From NCBI RefSeq assembly GCF_900142895.1, contig NZ_LT670847.1, positions 2,852,001-2,916,000 on the forward strand: a stretch of DNA of 64,000 nt, given 5' to 3'. Made by a program: the position numbers and the translations under genes. The notes under the pieces were generated by a model. That model was not told where the DNA came from. It made no database searches and saw only the letters and a program-made list of their open reading frames with translations. Shown piece by piece: positions 44,319-52,446 of the stretch. This stretch comes from Vreelandella subglaciescola. GTDB taxonomy: Bacteria > Pseudomonadota > Gammaproteobacteria > Pseudomonadales > Halomonadaceae. The first letter of the stretch is position 1; each line of letters opens with the position of its first letter.

Positions 44319-45395
44319 ATGGCCTGTCGTTTTCAGCATCGTATTACGCTTGCGCCGGGCGTGCGGTTAAACCGGAGCCAACGCGGTGTCAGTGTTGCTG
44401 TCCCGGGCCCTGAGGCGCATCCGCGTGCGGGTGAAACCCTTGATCTTGAGCTGACCATCGATGAGCAGGGCTACGTCAGCTACTTTTACGCTGATGGTAG
44501 GCCGGTGGGCGATGCTGATGCCCGCGCCGTTCGCCGCCACGGCGAAGACGCCATACATCAGCAGCTGCAAGCGCTGTGTGAGTGGCGCAATGCGGAGTTG
44601 GCGTGCCTGGGCGAGCTGCACCACGATACGCCCGTGCCGGCGGTTGCCGGCTATACGCCGCAGCCGTTTACCGATCCGCCGCCTGCTGCTCCAGCGCCAC
44701 GTTCACCGGCGCTGTGGCACTGGCTCTGGCCGCCGGCCAAACGGCGTTTAGAGCAGGCAAACGTCCGGCGCCGCGCCGCGTTTGATGAAGGCTATCGCCA
44801 GTGGGAGTGGCGCAAGGCCAAGTTTGATGCTGACGAATTTTCCCGGGAGCAGCGCGAAGCGCAGGGCGTCTGGGATGATTTGGAGGCCATGGCGCAAACC
44901 CTGCACGAACGTCTGGCTGAAATAGCATGGCCGCGTGAAACGGTGATGGATTTTGACCTCGGCGCGGACGAGCGCACCATCGCGGTGGATATCGACCTGC
45001 CCGACGAAGACGAAATGCCCGACCGCGAATGGACGATGCCCGCCAAACGGCTGAAACTCACGCCCAAAAAAATCAGCGTAACGCGCCAACGCAAGCTGTA
45101 TCGCGATCACGTTCACGGCCTTGCCTTTCGCGTGCTGGGGGCGGTATTCGCCCGTCTGCCGGCGGTGCAGGAGGCGCGTATTTCCGGCTATCGCCAAGTG
45201 GTGGATGCGGCGACCGGCGACGTGCGCGATCAGTATCTGTACAGCATCAAGGTGACCCGCGAGCGCTGGGAGCGTATTCACTTTGATGCGCTGGATCAGG
45301 TGGATCCGGTCGCAGCGTCCGAGGCGTTTACCCTGCGCCGCGACATGACCAAAACCGGCATTTTCCGCGATATCGAGCCGTTCAAGCTGGTGTGA
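44319..45395 (+). CDS. DUF4236-like protein with long uncharacterised C-terminus
   Basis: A 358-aa protein. The first 35 residues ([29 protein letters not shown]) resemble the DUF4236 domain, a short strand-rich N-terminal module often fused to varied partners. A second part holds a Pro-rich linker (near residue 120), a Trp/Arg/Glu-rich helical stretch and a conserved-looking domain (about 230-355) with an acidic strand pair [12 protein letters not shown] and [25 protein letters not shown]. No catalytic motif is recognised. AAGGAGG stands before the ATG. It is convergent with the SCO1 gene. Function unknown. Confidence 0.7.
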   Translation: MACRFQHRITLAPGVRLNRSQRGVSVAVPGPEAHPRAGETLDLELTIDEQGYVSYFYADGRPVGDADARAVRRHGEDAIHQQLQALCEWRNAELACLGELHHDTPVPAVAGYTPQPFTDPPPAAPAPRSPALWHWLWPPAKRRLEQANVRRRAAFDEGYRQWEWRKAKFDADEFSREQREAQGVWDDLEAMAQTLHERLAEIAWPRETVMDFDLGADERTIAVDIDLPDEDEMPDREWTMPAKRLKLTPKKISVTRQRKLYRDHVHGLAFRVLGAVFARLPAVQEARISGYRQVVDAATGDVRDQYLYSIKVTRERWERIHFDALDQVDPVAASEAFTLRRDMTKTGIFRDIEPFKLV

Positions 45396-45401
45396 AGATG
45401 C

Positions 45402-45986
45402 TTACTGCAGGATTTTTTCGAGATCCGAAATAAGCGCGGCGTCGGAATCCGTGTCGCGGGTGAGAAAGCCCGGCTCGCCCTCGCGGTCAAAGGCGAGCAC
45501 GGCGCTTGAGTGGGTCACGGCGTAGTTGCCGCTGGCATCCTTGTCGCCGTAGCTATAGTTCACGCGGTAGCGATTGGTCACGGCGTCAACCTCCGCTTTG
45601 CTGCCCGTCAGCCCGATGAACTGGGGACCAAAGGCGTCGGTGTATTCCTTGAGCACGCGGGGGCTGTCTCGGCCTGGATCAACCGAAATAAACAGCACCT
45701 GCAGGTCATTGCGCACGCTTTCATCGAGCTGGCGGGTGACGGAGGCCAAGTGTGCAAGGATCGTCGGGCAGATATCCGGGCAGTGGGTGTAGCCAAAGAA
45801 AACCAGCGCCGGCTTGCCGAGATAGTCGCTTTCATCCACGGCCTGGCCGTTTTCATCGGTCAGCGCAATATCCAGCGGCGGTACCCGCTCGGCAATATCG
45901 GTGGTGCGCCAGCGCTCATCGCTGCAGCCGGCAAGCCAGAGTGAAACGGCGAGCACGGCGAGTAACGGAAAAAGCCGCTTGAGCAT
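45402..45986 (-). CDS. SCO1/SenC-family copper-delivery lipoprotein
   Basis: A 194-aa lipoprotein with signal peptide and lipobox (SLWLAGC) followed by a thioredoxin-like fold. The copper site is the CPDIC motif in YTHCPDICPTIL with the distant histidine in YAVTHSSAV. SCO proteins load copper into the CuA site of cytochrome c oxidase from the periplasmic face. The start at MLKRLFPLLAV is preferred because the signal peptide follows; 12 upstream codons are unlikely. The PCuAC gene lies immediately upstream on the same strand, the usual partner. Confidence 0.93.
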   Translation of the reverse strand: MLKRLFPLLAVLAVSLWLAGCSDERWRTTDIAERVPPLDIALTDENGQAVDESDYLGKPALVFFGYTHCPDICPTILAHLASVTRQLDESVRNDLQVLFISVDPGRDSPRVLKEYTDAFGPQFIGLTGSKAEVDAVTNRYRVNYSYGDKDASGNYAVTHSSAVLAFDREGEPGFLTRDTDSDAALISDLEKILQ

Positions 45987-46037
45987 AGTTACGTTGAACA
46001 TGGTCAGATGGAACATAGCCAAATCCCCCGATGCGGC

Positions 46038-46478
46038 TTACTGGGCGGCCGGTGAGACGACATCAAACGTCACGGGTAGCGGGTCGTGCGCTTTGAACGT
46101 AAACGTAACGTCCACGCTGTCACCCACCGCCAGCGCTTTCGTGCGCTGCATGAACATCAAATGATGCCCTTTGGGCGCGAAGGTAAAATCCTCCCCCGGG
46201 TCGATATCGACTCTTTCCACCCTGTGCATCTTCGCCATGCCGTCTTCTTCGGTGCTGACGTGCATCATGACCTTACTGAACGCCTCGCTGCCGGCGCCCG
46301 TCAGGGTCACGGCAGAATCGCCCCTGTTGTGCAGGGTGAAATAGCCGGCGCCCGGAAGATCACCGGGTAACAGCCGCAGCCTTGCGTCGGTCACCTCCAG
46401 GTCAGCAGCGACGGCGCTACCGGTGGAAAGTAGCAGGGTGGAGAGGCTCCAGAAGAGCGTGCGTTTTAGCGTCAGCAT
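46038..46478 (-). CDS. Periplasmic PCuAC copper chaperone
   Basis: A 146-aa protein with a cleavable signal peptide (FWSLSTLLLSTGSAVAA) and the PCuAC domain. The Cu(I)-binding histidines and methionines are seen in VMMHVSTEEDGMAKMHRV and PKGHHLMFM, matching the HxnMx21-22HxM pattern. PCuAC hands copper to SCO1 or directly to CuA oxidase subunits. It precedes the SCO1 gene by 51 bases in one probable operon, but no oxidase subunit gene is in the window. Confidence 0.92.
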   Translation of the reverse strand: MLTLKRTLFWSLSTLLLSTGSAVAADLEVTDARLRLLPGDLPGAGYFTLHNRGDSAVTLTGAGSEAFSKVMMHVSTEEDGMAKMHRVERVDIDPGEDFTFAPKGHHLMFMQRTKALAVGDSVDVTFTFKAHDPLPVTFDVVSPAAQ

Positions 46479-46523
46479 ATGTCGTGTACCTGAGGGGTGG
46501 GCGTCCGTACGTGGCGGCAGCGT

Positions 46524-46874
46524 TTACTGGGTATCTCGGCAGATAGCCGACAGGCTGCAGTTCGAGGTAAAGGCCTGGGCGTTCACGTCACGCACAATCT
46601 TGTGGTTGATCGTATCGTAGAAAAACGACGCATAGCCGTCATCCGCACCTATCGCACGGTAAGAGCCGCAAATGCCGTAACCGTACTGTACTTCTTGCAG
46701 GTTTCTCAGCTCGAACAGGCGGGAGGCGGGTATTTGATCGGCCAGCGCCCGTTGAATATCAGCGTCAACGCCGCTATCCGACATGGCATCACTACCAAAG
46801 ATCAGTGCGCCAAGTGCGGCACTTGCCATCACGGGGATAACCAGCAAGAACATGAAGGGACGAGATAGTTTCAT
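46524..46874 (-). CDS. Hypothetical exported or membrane-anchored protein
   Basis: A 116-aa protein with one N-terminal hydrophobic segment (FMFLLVIPVMASAALGALIFG) that may be a signal anchor or signal peptide, then a soluble part with three cysteines (GICGSYRAIG, SNCSLSAIC), which could form disulfides outside the membrane. It is on the same strand as the copper genes 45 bases upstream, so it could share their transcript. I do not recognise a family. Confidence 0.6.
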   Translation of the reverse strand: MKLSRPFMFLLVIPVMASAALGALIFGSDAMSDSGVDADIQRALADQIPASRLFELRNLQEVQYGYGICGSYRAIGADDGYASFFYDTINHKIVRDVNAQAFTSNCSLSAICRDTQ

Positions 46875-47078
46875 AGGGTAATTTTACGACCAGCCTGCTG
46901 CAGGAACAATGGCGTGCGGCATTTTAGCGCCGGACATTTATCTGATGCGTACATTCGACGCCCGACGGATTGGGTTCTAGGCTGGTCTACATAGGCAGGA
47001 ACCGCCGCTTGTGTTGGCCGTGGTGCCAGCGTTTGGCAGCGTGATGGTGCGTTCGTTCTCTCTACGATAAGGAAAATA

Positions 47079-48692
47079 ATGATGGAGAAACTTGCACGCA
47101 AGCTGGGATTGAAGACTGACCCTACGATTTTTTTTGTATCAGCCGGCATCATGGTGGTCTTTCTCATCACCTTGCTGTTAATTCCCGAAGCCATTGAGAA
47201 GGCTTTTGGGGCCGGGCGTCTCTGGATCGTGACCAACCTTGGCTGGTTTTTCATCTTCGGCGTGACCAGCTGGGTGGTGTTCCTGCTGTGGGTGGCAATG
47301 AGCCGTTACGGCGCCATCCGGCTGGGCGGCAACGACGCCAAACCGGATTACGGTAATATTTCGTGGTTTACCATGCTGTTTGCCGGGGGTATCGGTACCG
47401 TACTGATGTTCTGGGGCGTGGCGGAACCCGTGTCGCATTTTTCCAACCCGCCGCGTCCGGACGTAGACGCCTTTACCGTGGCGGCCGCCGATGACGCCAT
47501 CGGCTTTGCTATCTATCATCTGGGTTTACACACCTGGGCGATCTTTACGTTGCCCGGGCTCGCGTTTGCCTATTTTATTTACCGCTATAAGCTGCCGATG
47601 CGCTACAGCTCGGTGTTTTATCCCCTGATTGGCGACCGTATCTACGGCCCGCTGGGCAAGACGCTGGATGTTTTTGCCGTGCTCGGCACGCTGTTCGGGG
47701 TGGCCGTTTCCATCGGCCTGGGTACCCAGCAGATCAACGCTGGGCTGAACGAGCTGTTCGATATTCCTGATGCGGTAATGCCCAAGGTCGTCATCATTGC
47801 GCTTCTGACTACGGTGGCGGTGGGGTCGATTGTTGCCGGGCTGGACGCCGGCATTAAGCTGTTGTCCAACGTCAACATTGCCATGGCCGTCGGGCTCATG
47901 CTGTTCGTGTTGTTCACCGGCTCCACGGTGTTCTTGCTGCGTGCCACCATCGAGACCTTCGGGCTGTATATCTCCAACATTGTGCCGATGGCGTTCTGGA
48001 ACGATACGCTGGCGCAGTATCAGCAGGAAAGCGGCAGTTGGGGCTGGCAGGGCGACTGGACCGTGTTCTATTGGGCCTGGACCGTCACCTGGTCGCCGTT
48101 CATCGGGATTTTCGTGGCGCGTATTTCTCGTGGTCGCACCATTCGTGAGTTTGTGCTGGGCGTGCTGTTTGCACCATCAATCTTTACGCTGGTCTGGTTT
48201 TCCATTTTTGGCTGGTCGGCGATGGAGATTGACGGTATCGGTGCGGATGCCCGTGCCGCTCTGGGCGAGCAGGCCGGTGCGCTTTCTGCCGCCGTGGCGG
48301 ACAGTGTTCCGCTGGCCATGTTTGCCTTCTTTGATCACTTCCCCTTCGCCACCATCATCCAGGGTCTGGCGGTGCTGATCGTCGCCATCTTCTTTGCCAC
48401 GTCGTCGGACTCGGCCTCGCTGGTGGTCGATATGCTTTGTACCGGCACACCGGATCCCGGCCCGGTTCGTCAGCGTCTGTTCTGGGGCATCTCGGAAGGG
48501 GTGCTGGCCGCCATGCTGATCGTACTGGCGGGCGACACCGGCCTGTTGGCGCTGCAGCAGGTGATTACCGTGATTGGCCTGCCCATCTTTATCCTGGCGT
48601 TTATCATGATGATCGGCCTTTACCGCGGGCTGAGACAGGAAGACGTTCAGAAGGCCGCTGTGGGTGAGCTGCCTCGTACGGAAGACTTATAA
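47079..48692 (+). CDS. BCCT-family betaine/choline/carnitine transporter
   Basis: A 537-aa inner-membrane carrier with about 12 hydrophobic segments. The signature region GGIGTVLMFWGVAEPVSHF, the YRYKLPMRYSS loop, the Trp-rich WTVTWSPFIGIFVARISRGR stretch (osmolyte site) and TSSDSASLVVDML are typical of BCCT carriers such as BetT and OpuD. Uptake of glycine betaine or a similar osmolyte fits a halophile. The first ATG of a doublet is taken, with AAGGA upstream. The short C-terminus suggests no large osmosensing extension as in some BetP/BetT proteins. Confidence 0.93.
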   Translation: MMEKLARKLGLKTDPTIFFVSAGIMVVFLITLLLIPEAIEKAFGAGRLWIVTNLGWFFIFGVTSWVVFLLWVAMSRYGAIRLGGNDAKPDYGNISWFTMLFAGGIGTVLMFWGVAEPVSHFSNPPRPDVDAFTVAAADDAIGFAIYHLGLHTWAIFTLPGLAFAYFIYRYKLPMRYSSVFYPLIGDRIYGPLGKTLDVFAVLGTLFGVAVSIGLGTQQINAGLNELFDIPDAVMPKVVIIALLTTVAVGSIVAGLDAGIKLLSNVNIAMAVGLMLFVLFTGSTVFLLRATIETFGLYISNIVPMAFWNDTLAQYQQESGSWGWQGDWTVFYWAWTVTWSPFIGIFVARISRGRTIREFVLGVLFAPSIFTLVWFSIFGWSAMEIDGIGADARAALGEQAGALSAAVADSVPLAMFAFFDHFPFATIIQGLAVLIVAIFFATSSDSASLVVDMLCTGTPDPGPVRQRLFWGISEGVLAAMLIVLAGDTGLLALQQVITVIGLPIFILAFIMMIGLYRGLRQEDVQKAAVGELPRTEDL

Positions 48693-48710
48693 CGATTTAT
48701 ATTGGTAGCC

Positions 48711-48737
48711 AGGCGCCTGTGTTCAAAGCAGGCGCCT
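48711..48737 (+). terminator. Stem-loop after the BCCT gene
   Basis: A perfect 9-bp inverted repeat (AGGCGCCTG / CAGGCGCCT) with a 9-base loop, 20 bases after the stop. No T run follows, so it may be a transcript-stabilising hairpin or a weak terminator. Confidence 0.5.
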
Positions 48738-48814
48738 ATATGCCCTCACCGCAAACGTATTCGTACCTACCAAGCCGATAATCTAAGCTGGGCCAGCCGG
48801 AATGATGATGCTTG

Positions 48815-48835
48815 ACCTGCGGGTAGCCCGCAGGT
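48815..48835. other. Perfect 9-bp stem with 3-base loop upstream of the DUF411 gene
   Basis: ACCTGCGGG-TAG-CCCGCAGGT, 91 bases before the ATG. It could be part of a terminator, a leader structure or an operator for a dimeric regulator; the sequence does not decide. Confidence 0.4.
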
Positions 48836-48925
48836 TGTAAGCTCCATCAGGACAGTCATCTCGGCGCCGCTCGCCACAGAGTCAACGGCGCTGGGCCGAT
48901 AAAAGCATTATTAGGGAGATACGCC

Positions 48926-49366
48926 ATGCGACGCGCATTCACACCGCTGCTTCTGGCCGGACTAACCACGCTGGGCGCTACCGCGGCTCAAGCCGCGCTG
49001 CCGGAAACGGCGACGCTGTACAAGAATCCTCAATGCATGTGCTGCGACGGCTACGCCCGCCATCTGGAAGAGCAGGGCGTTGACGTGACCGTGGTCAGCG
49101 ACGTCGAGATGGGCCGCGTCAAGCGCCAGGCCGGCGTCCCCTACGGCATGGGATCCTGCCATACGGTAAAAGTCGGTGATTACTGGATTGAAGGCCACGT
49201 GCCGCTGGCCGCCCTTGAGGCCTTTTTCGCGGACACGCCGGACGCGGCGGGTATCGGCCTTGCCGGTATGCCCATCGGCACGCCGGGGATGCCGGGGGCC
49301 AAGCAGGAGCCCTACAGCGTATATACCTTCAGCGACCATGAGGCGACGCCTTACATGACCCTTTAA
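48926..49366 (+). CDS. DUF411 periplasmic metal-binding protein
   Basis: A 146-aa exported protein (signal peptide TPLLLAGLTTLGATAAQA) with a DUF411 domain. The motif YKNPQCMCCDGYARHL carries the conserved cysteine pair, with a further cysteine in GMGSCHTVKVG and the IEGHVP histidine. DUF411 proteins are often found with copper or other heavy-metal resistance genes; the cysteine arrangement suggests metal binding. The two copper genes are 2.5 kb away on the other strand. AGGGAG precedes the ATG. Confidence 0.87.
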   Translation: MRRAFTPLLLAGLTTLGATAAQAALPETATLYKNPQCMCCDGYARHLEEQGVDVTVVSDVEMGRVKRQAGVPYGMGSCHTVKVGDYWIEGHVPLAALEAFFADTPDAAGIGLAGMPIGTPGMPGAKQEPYSVYTFSDHEATPYMTL

Positions 49367-49515
49367 CGGGCTTTTCGCCTGCGGGGTCGCTGTACTTTTA
49401 TCAGCGTTGCATTTGGAACTTGAGACCGCCCTCGTTTACCGTACCTGTTGTACGGCGTCAGTAAGCTGGCTAATAAGTCCGTGGTTACACATAAGCTAAA
49501 CGAGGTGCACGTATC

Positions 49516-50097
49516 ATGTCGAAAACGACTATCGCCATGCTGGTGGGAAGTTTGCGCGAAGGCTCGCTTAATGCGCGGCTGGCGCGAGCGGTCGAGAAAC
49601 TCTCGCCGGAAACGATCGCTTTCGAGTGGGTGGATATAGGCAGCATGCCGTTTTATAACGGTGACCTGGAAGGTCAGCGCCCTGAGTCGGTGACGGCCTT
49701 TACGGCGGCCATCAAGCGCGCTGATGGCGTGTGCATGGTAACGCCCGAGTACAACCGCTCGATTTCAGCGGTGTTGAAAAACGCCATCGACTGGGGCTCC
49801 AAGCCAGTGGACGACAACGTCTGGCGTGATAAGCCGATCGGCATGGCGGGTACTTCACCCGGTGCGCTGGGAACCGCACTGGCACAGCAGCATCTGCGCC
49901 AGATCCTGGCCATTCAGGGCGCGTACGTGATGCCGGGAGAAGTCTACTTAAGCTTCAAGCCCAATACGCTGATTACCCCCACCGGCGAGATCACCGAAGA
50001 CAGCGTGGAAGAGTTTGTCGGTGATTTTGCCCAACGCCTTGCCGCCTACGTTGAAAACCACGCGACCTCTTTAGCCAGCCGCCCGGAACGGGTGTAG
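49516..50097 (+). CDS. NADPH-dependent FMN reductase
   Basis: A 193-aa flavodoxin-fold reductase with the FMN phosphate loop GSLREGSLNARLA, the TPEYNRSISAVLKNAIDW segment that stacks on the flavin, and GTSPGALGTALAQQHLRQIL. This pattern is that of the NQR/ChrR/ArsH-like NADPH:FMN reductases, which reduce quinones, chromate or azo compounds in vitro. AGGTG precedes the ATG weakly. It stands 66 bases before the DJ-1/PfpI gene; together they may form a stress-related pair. Confidence 0.9.
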   Translation: MSKTTIAMLVGSLREGSLNARLARAVEKLSPETIAFEWVDIGSMPFYNGDLEGQRPESVTAFTAAIKRADGVCMVTPEYNRSISAVLKNAIDWGSKPVDDNVWRDKPIGMAGTSPGALGTALAQQHLRQILAIQGAYVMPGEVYLSFKPNTLITPTGEITEDSVEEFVGDFAQRLAAYVENHATSLASRPERV

Positions 50098-50163
50098 GCG
50101 AACGTTCAGAAGCGTATTTAGACGTGTATTCAGAAGCGTATTCAGGCAACTGCGCAGGAGAAC

Positions 50164-50847
50164 ATGATGAGTCAACGTATTTTAATCGTGCTGACGTCTC
50201 ACGATCAGCTGGGTGACACGGGCAAGAAAACCGGTTTCTGGCTGGAAGAGCTGGCGGCACCTTACTATGTGTTTCAACACGCCGGGGCCGAGATAACGCT
50301 GGCTTCGCCGGCCGGCGGCCAGCCGCCGCTCGACCCGGCCAGTGACGCTGAAGATGGCCAGACGGATGCCACGCGACGCTTCAAGCAGGATAAGCAGGCG
50401 CAGGCAGCGCTTGGCGCAACGCACCGTTTGGCCGACATGCAGGCGGACGATTTTGACGGGGTGTTTTACCCCGGCGGCCACGGCCCGCTGTGGGACCTGG
50501 CTAATGACGTCGATTCCCGCCGTCTGATTGAAGCCTTTATGGCCCAGGGAAAACCGGTCGCAAGCGTATGCCATGCGCCGATCGTGCTGGTTCATGCGCG
50601 GGACGCTGACGGCGAGCCGCTGGTGAAAAACCGCGAGGTCACCGGCTTTACCAACGGCGAAGAAGACGCCGTGGGCCTGACCGACGTGGTGCCGCAGCTG
50701 GTGGAAGACGCGCTGGTGCAGCAGGGTGCCCACTACAGCAAAGCCGAGGATTTTGCGTCTTACGTGCGCGTTGATGGCCAGCTGATTACCGGGCAGAACC
50801 CGCCGTCTTCCGCGGCCACCGCCGAGGCGCTGATGGCCTGGTTCTAA
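50164..50847 (+). CDS. DJ-1/PfpI-family class I amidotransferase-like protein (Hsp31 type)
   Basis: A 227-aa protein of the large DJ-1/PfpI type. The nucleophile elbow VASVCHAPIVLV holds the catalytic cysteine, an acidic residue lies in the N-terminal GFWLEELAAPYY, and DGVFYPGGHGPLWDL precedes the active site. Hsp31-type members act as glyoxalase III or chaperones; which applies here is not certain. The ATG has GGAGA upstream, and a strong terminator follows, ending the transcript. Confidence 0.9.
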   Translation: MMSQRILIVLTSHDQLGDTGKKTGFWLEELAAPYYVFQHAGAEITLASPAGGQPPLDPASDAEDGQTDATRRFKQDKQAQAALGATHRLADMQADDFDGVFYPGGHGPLWDLANDVDSRRLIEAFMAQGKPVASVCHAPIVLVHARDADGEPLVKNREVTGFTNGEEDAVGLTDVVPQLVEDALVQQGAHYSKAEDFASYVRVDGQLITGQNPPSSAATAEALMAWF

Positions 50848-50862
50848 ACCGGCGCCACGACG

Positions 50863-50893
50863 AGCCCTGCAGCGTTGCTGCAGGGCTTTTTTT
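50863..50893 (+). terminator. Rho-independent terminator after the PfpI gene
   Basis: An 11-bp perfect stem (AGCCCTGCAGC / GCTGCAGGGCT) with a 3-base loop and seven T. Short tandem repeats follow it (TCAGGTTTTTT twice, GGGCTTCTTTCTCA twice, to 50949). Confidence 0.95.
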
Positions 50894-50949
50894 CAGGTTT
50901 TTTTCAGGTTTTTTTTCGGGGCTTCTTTCTCAGGGCTTCTTTCTCAGGG

Positions 50950-52200
50950 CTATGACTTTTCGCCTTCCGGCTTGTCGCTGCCCTGATGGGCAAGCGGCGT
51001 GGCGTTATCGAGCCGCGGGTGGTTGTCCAGAAACTCACGCTCAAGGTTGGGGATTTTGTCTAGCGCCTGAATGGTGTAGGTCAGCGCGTGAATCGCGGCG
51101 AGCACGTCCTGGGTATTGCCGGTTTCCGAGATGGTGTGCATGTTGCGGATGGGAAAGCCGATAGAGGTGGCCGCACAGTCAACGCTGGCGAGTACACCAG
51201 CCATGCCATCGGTGCCGGTATCCACGCCGACAATGTCGCGCTGCAAGGGAATGTCATGCTCGCCTGCCGCCTGTGCAATCACGCGGTTGAGCTGCTCGCT
51301 GGCGATCGAGCCGACCGACATGGTGAAGCCCTTGCCCATTTCCAGCGGCTGCATGCGCTTGTCGCCAATGCCGGGGGCGGCCACGTAGTCGTGATTGACG
51401 TCGACGCCAATCAGCGCGTCGGGCTTTAGTTCGCCGGCGAGTACCCGGCTGCCAAAGCGACCGATTTCTTCGTAGCTGGCGATGGCAAACATCACCCGGA
51501 CCTGCTCGGTGCCGCCGGCCTCGGCGATCAGCCGGGCTATCTCGGCGGTGACAAAGCAGCCCAGGCCGTTATCCAGATAGGCCCCGTAAAACGTATCCGG
51601 GCTAAAGCCTGCGCGGATGGGTCGGTCGAAAATAATCGAGTCGCCGGGGCGCACGCCCAGGTTTTCCACCTGCTGTTTTTTGTTCTCGCCGTGGATCTGC
51701 AGATCCAGATAGATCTGCTCTTTCTTGAGGCCTTTATCGCCGGTGCGCATGGCTGGGTCGGAGAAGTGGATCGCCCCCAGCGCTTCCACCGTGCCGCCCT
51801 CAAGGCAGCGGTACTGGCCGTGCTGCTTGGGGTCTTCGCTGAACAGTTTGACTTCGTGGCCAATCAGCACCGTGGGCAAAAAGGAGTCGGTGTTGATCCA
51901 GATCTTGCCGTCGTCGCCGATGGAGCGCACCTGCATGCGGATCTTGTCAGCATGGCCGATCAGCATCAGCTTGAACATGTCGTCGCGGCCCGGGTGGGTG
52001 TCGAGCACGACGCCGGCGTTGCCCTTGAACTGGTGCAGGTGCCAGCCGTCGGGGGCGAAGCGTTCAAACTGCGGCTTGAGCACGCCATAAGTCATGGCGG
52101 CTTCCAGACCCACGGGGCTGGGTGCGGCAAGAATGTCGCGCATCAGGGAAAACTGCGCGGTGGGCATGGTCTGCTTCCAGGGAACCTGTGTCTCGCTCAT
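50950..52200 (-). CDS. M42-family aminopeptidase
   Basis: A 416-aa cobalt/zinc aminopeptidase of family M42 (FrvX/PepA-like). Metal ligands are visible in order: LIGHADKIRM (His), FYGAYLDNGLG (Asp), ASYEEIGRFGS (catalytic Glu and ligand), GVDVNHD (Asp) and the late NMHTISETG (His). M42 enzymes form large self-compartmentalised shells and trim peptides. It is on its own, convergent with the PfpI gene and divergent from the NSS symporter, with a tandem 16-bp repeat just before its start. Protein is slightly longer than the usual 350 residues. Confidence 0.88.
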   Translation of the reverse strand: MSETQVPWKQTMPTAQFSLMRDILAAPSPVGLEAAMTYGVLKPQFERFAPDGWHLHQFKGNAGVVLDTHPGRDDMFKLMLIGHADKIRMQVRSIGDDGKIWINTDSFLPTVLIGHEVKLFSEDPKQHGQYRCLEGGTVEALGAIHFSDPAMRTGDKGLKKEQIYLDLQIHGENKKQQVENLGVRPGDSIIFDRPIRAGFSPDTFYGAYLDNGLGCFVTAEIARLIAEAGGTEQVRVMFAIASYEEIGRFGSRVLAGELKPDALIGVDVNHDYVAAPGIGDKRMQPLEMGKGFTMSVGSIASEQLNRVIAQAAGEHDIPLQRDIVGVDTGTDGMAGVLASVDCAATSIGFPIRNMHTISETGNTQDVLAAIHALTYTIQALDKIPNLEREFLDNHPRLDNATPLAHQGSDKPEGEKS

Positions 52201-52211
52201 TGGTAATACCT

Positions 52212-52243
52212 TCGTTTATAAGAACGGTCGTTTATAAGAACGG
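52212..52243. repeat. Tandem 16-bp repeat upstream of the M42 gene
   Basis: Two perfect head-to-tail copies of TCGTTTATAAGAACGG begin 11 bases from the M42 start codon. They fall in its leader or promoter and may be a slipped duplication of a regulatory segment. Confidence 0.85.
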
Positions 52244-52446
52244 TTTTGTCATTCGCCGGTTGGTGTCGCTATCTTGGGCGTATGTCGCTTTATGGCTAAT
52301 AGGTTGCTTGATGGCGAGTGGTCTGACACCAGTTTGCCAGAGATGATGCCATGATGCGCAGGACGTGTGGGGATGCGGCAGCGATACGCGTCGCGTAAAA
52401 TTGCTTACAATAGCGAGTTAACGGGCTAAATGGGATTGAGGTGACA

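Noticed and set aside
50893..50949. Short T-rich and GGGCTTCTTTCTCA direct repeats as a regulatory array
   Set aside because: They lie between a terminator and a convergent gene end, are imperfect and look like slippage in low-complexity sequence.
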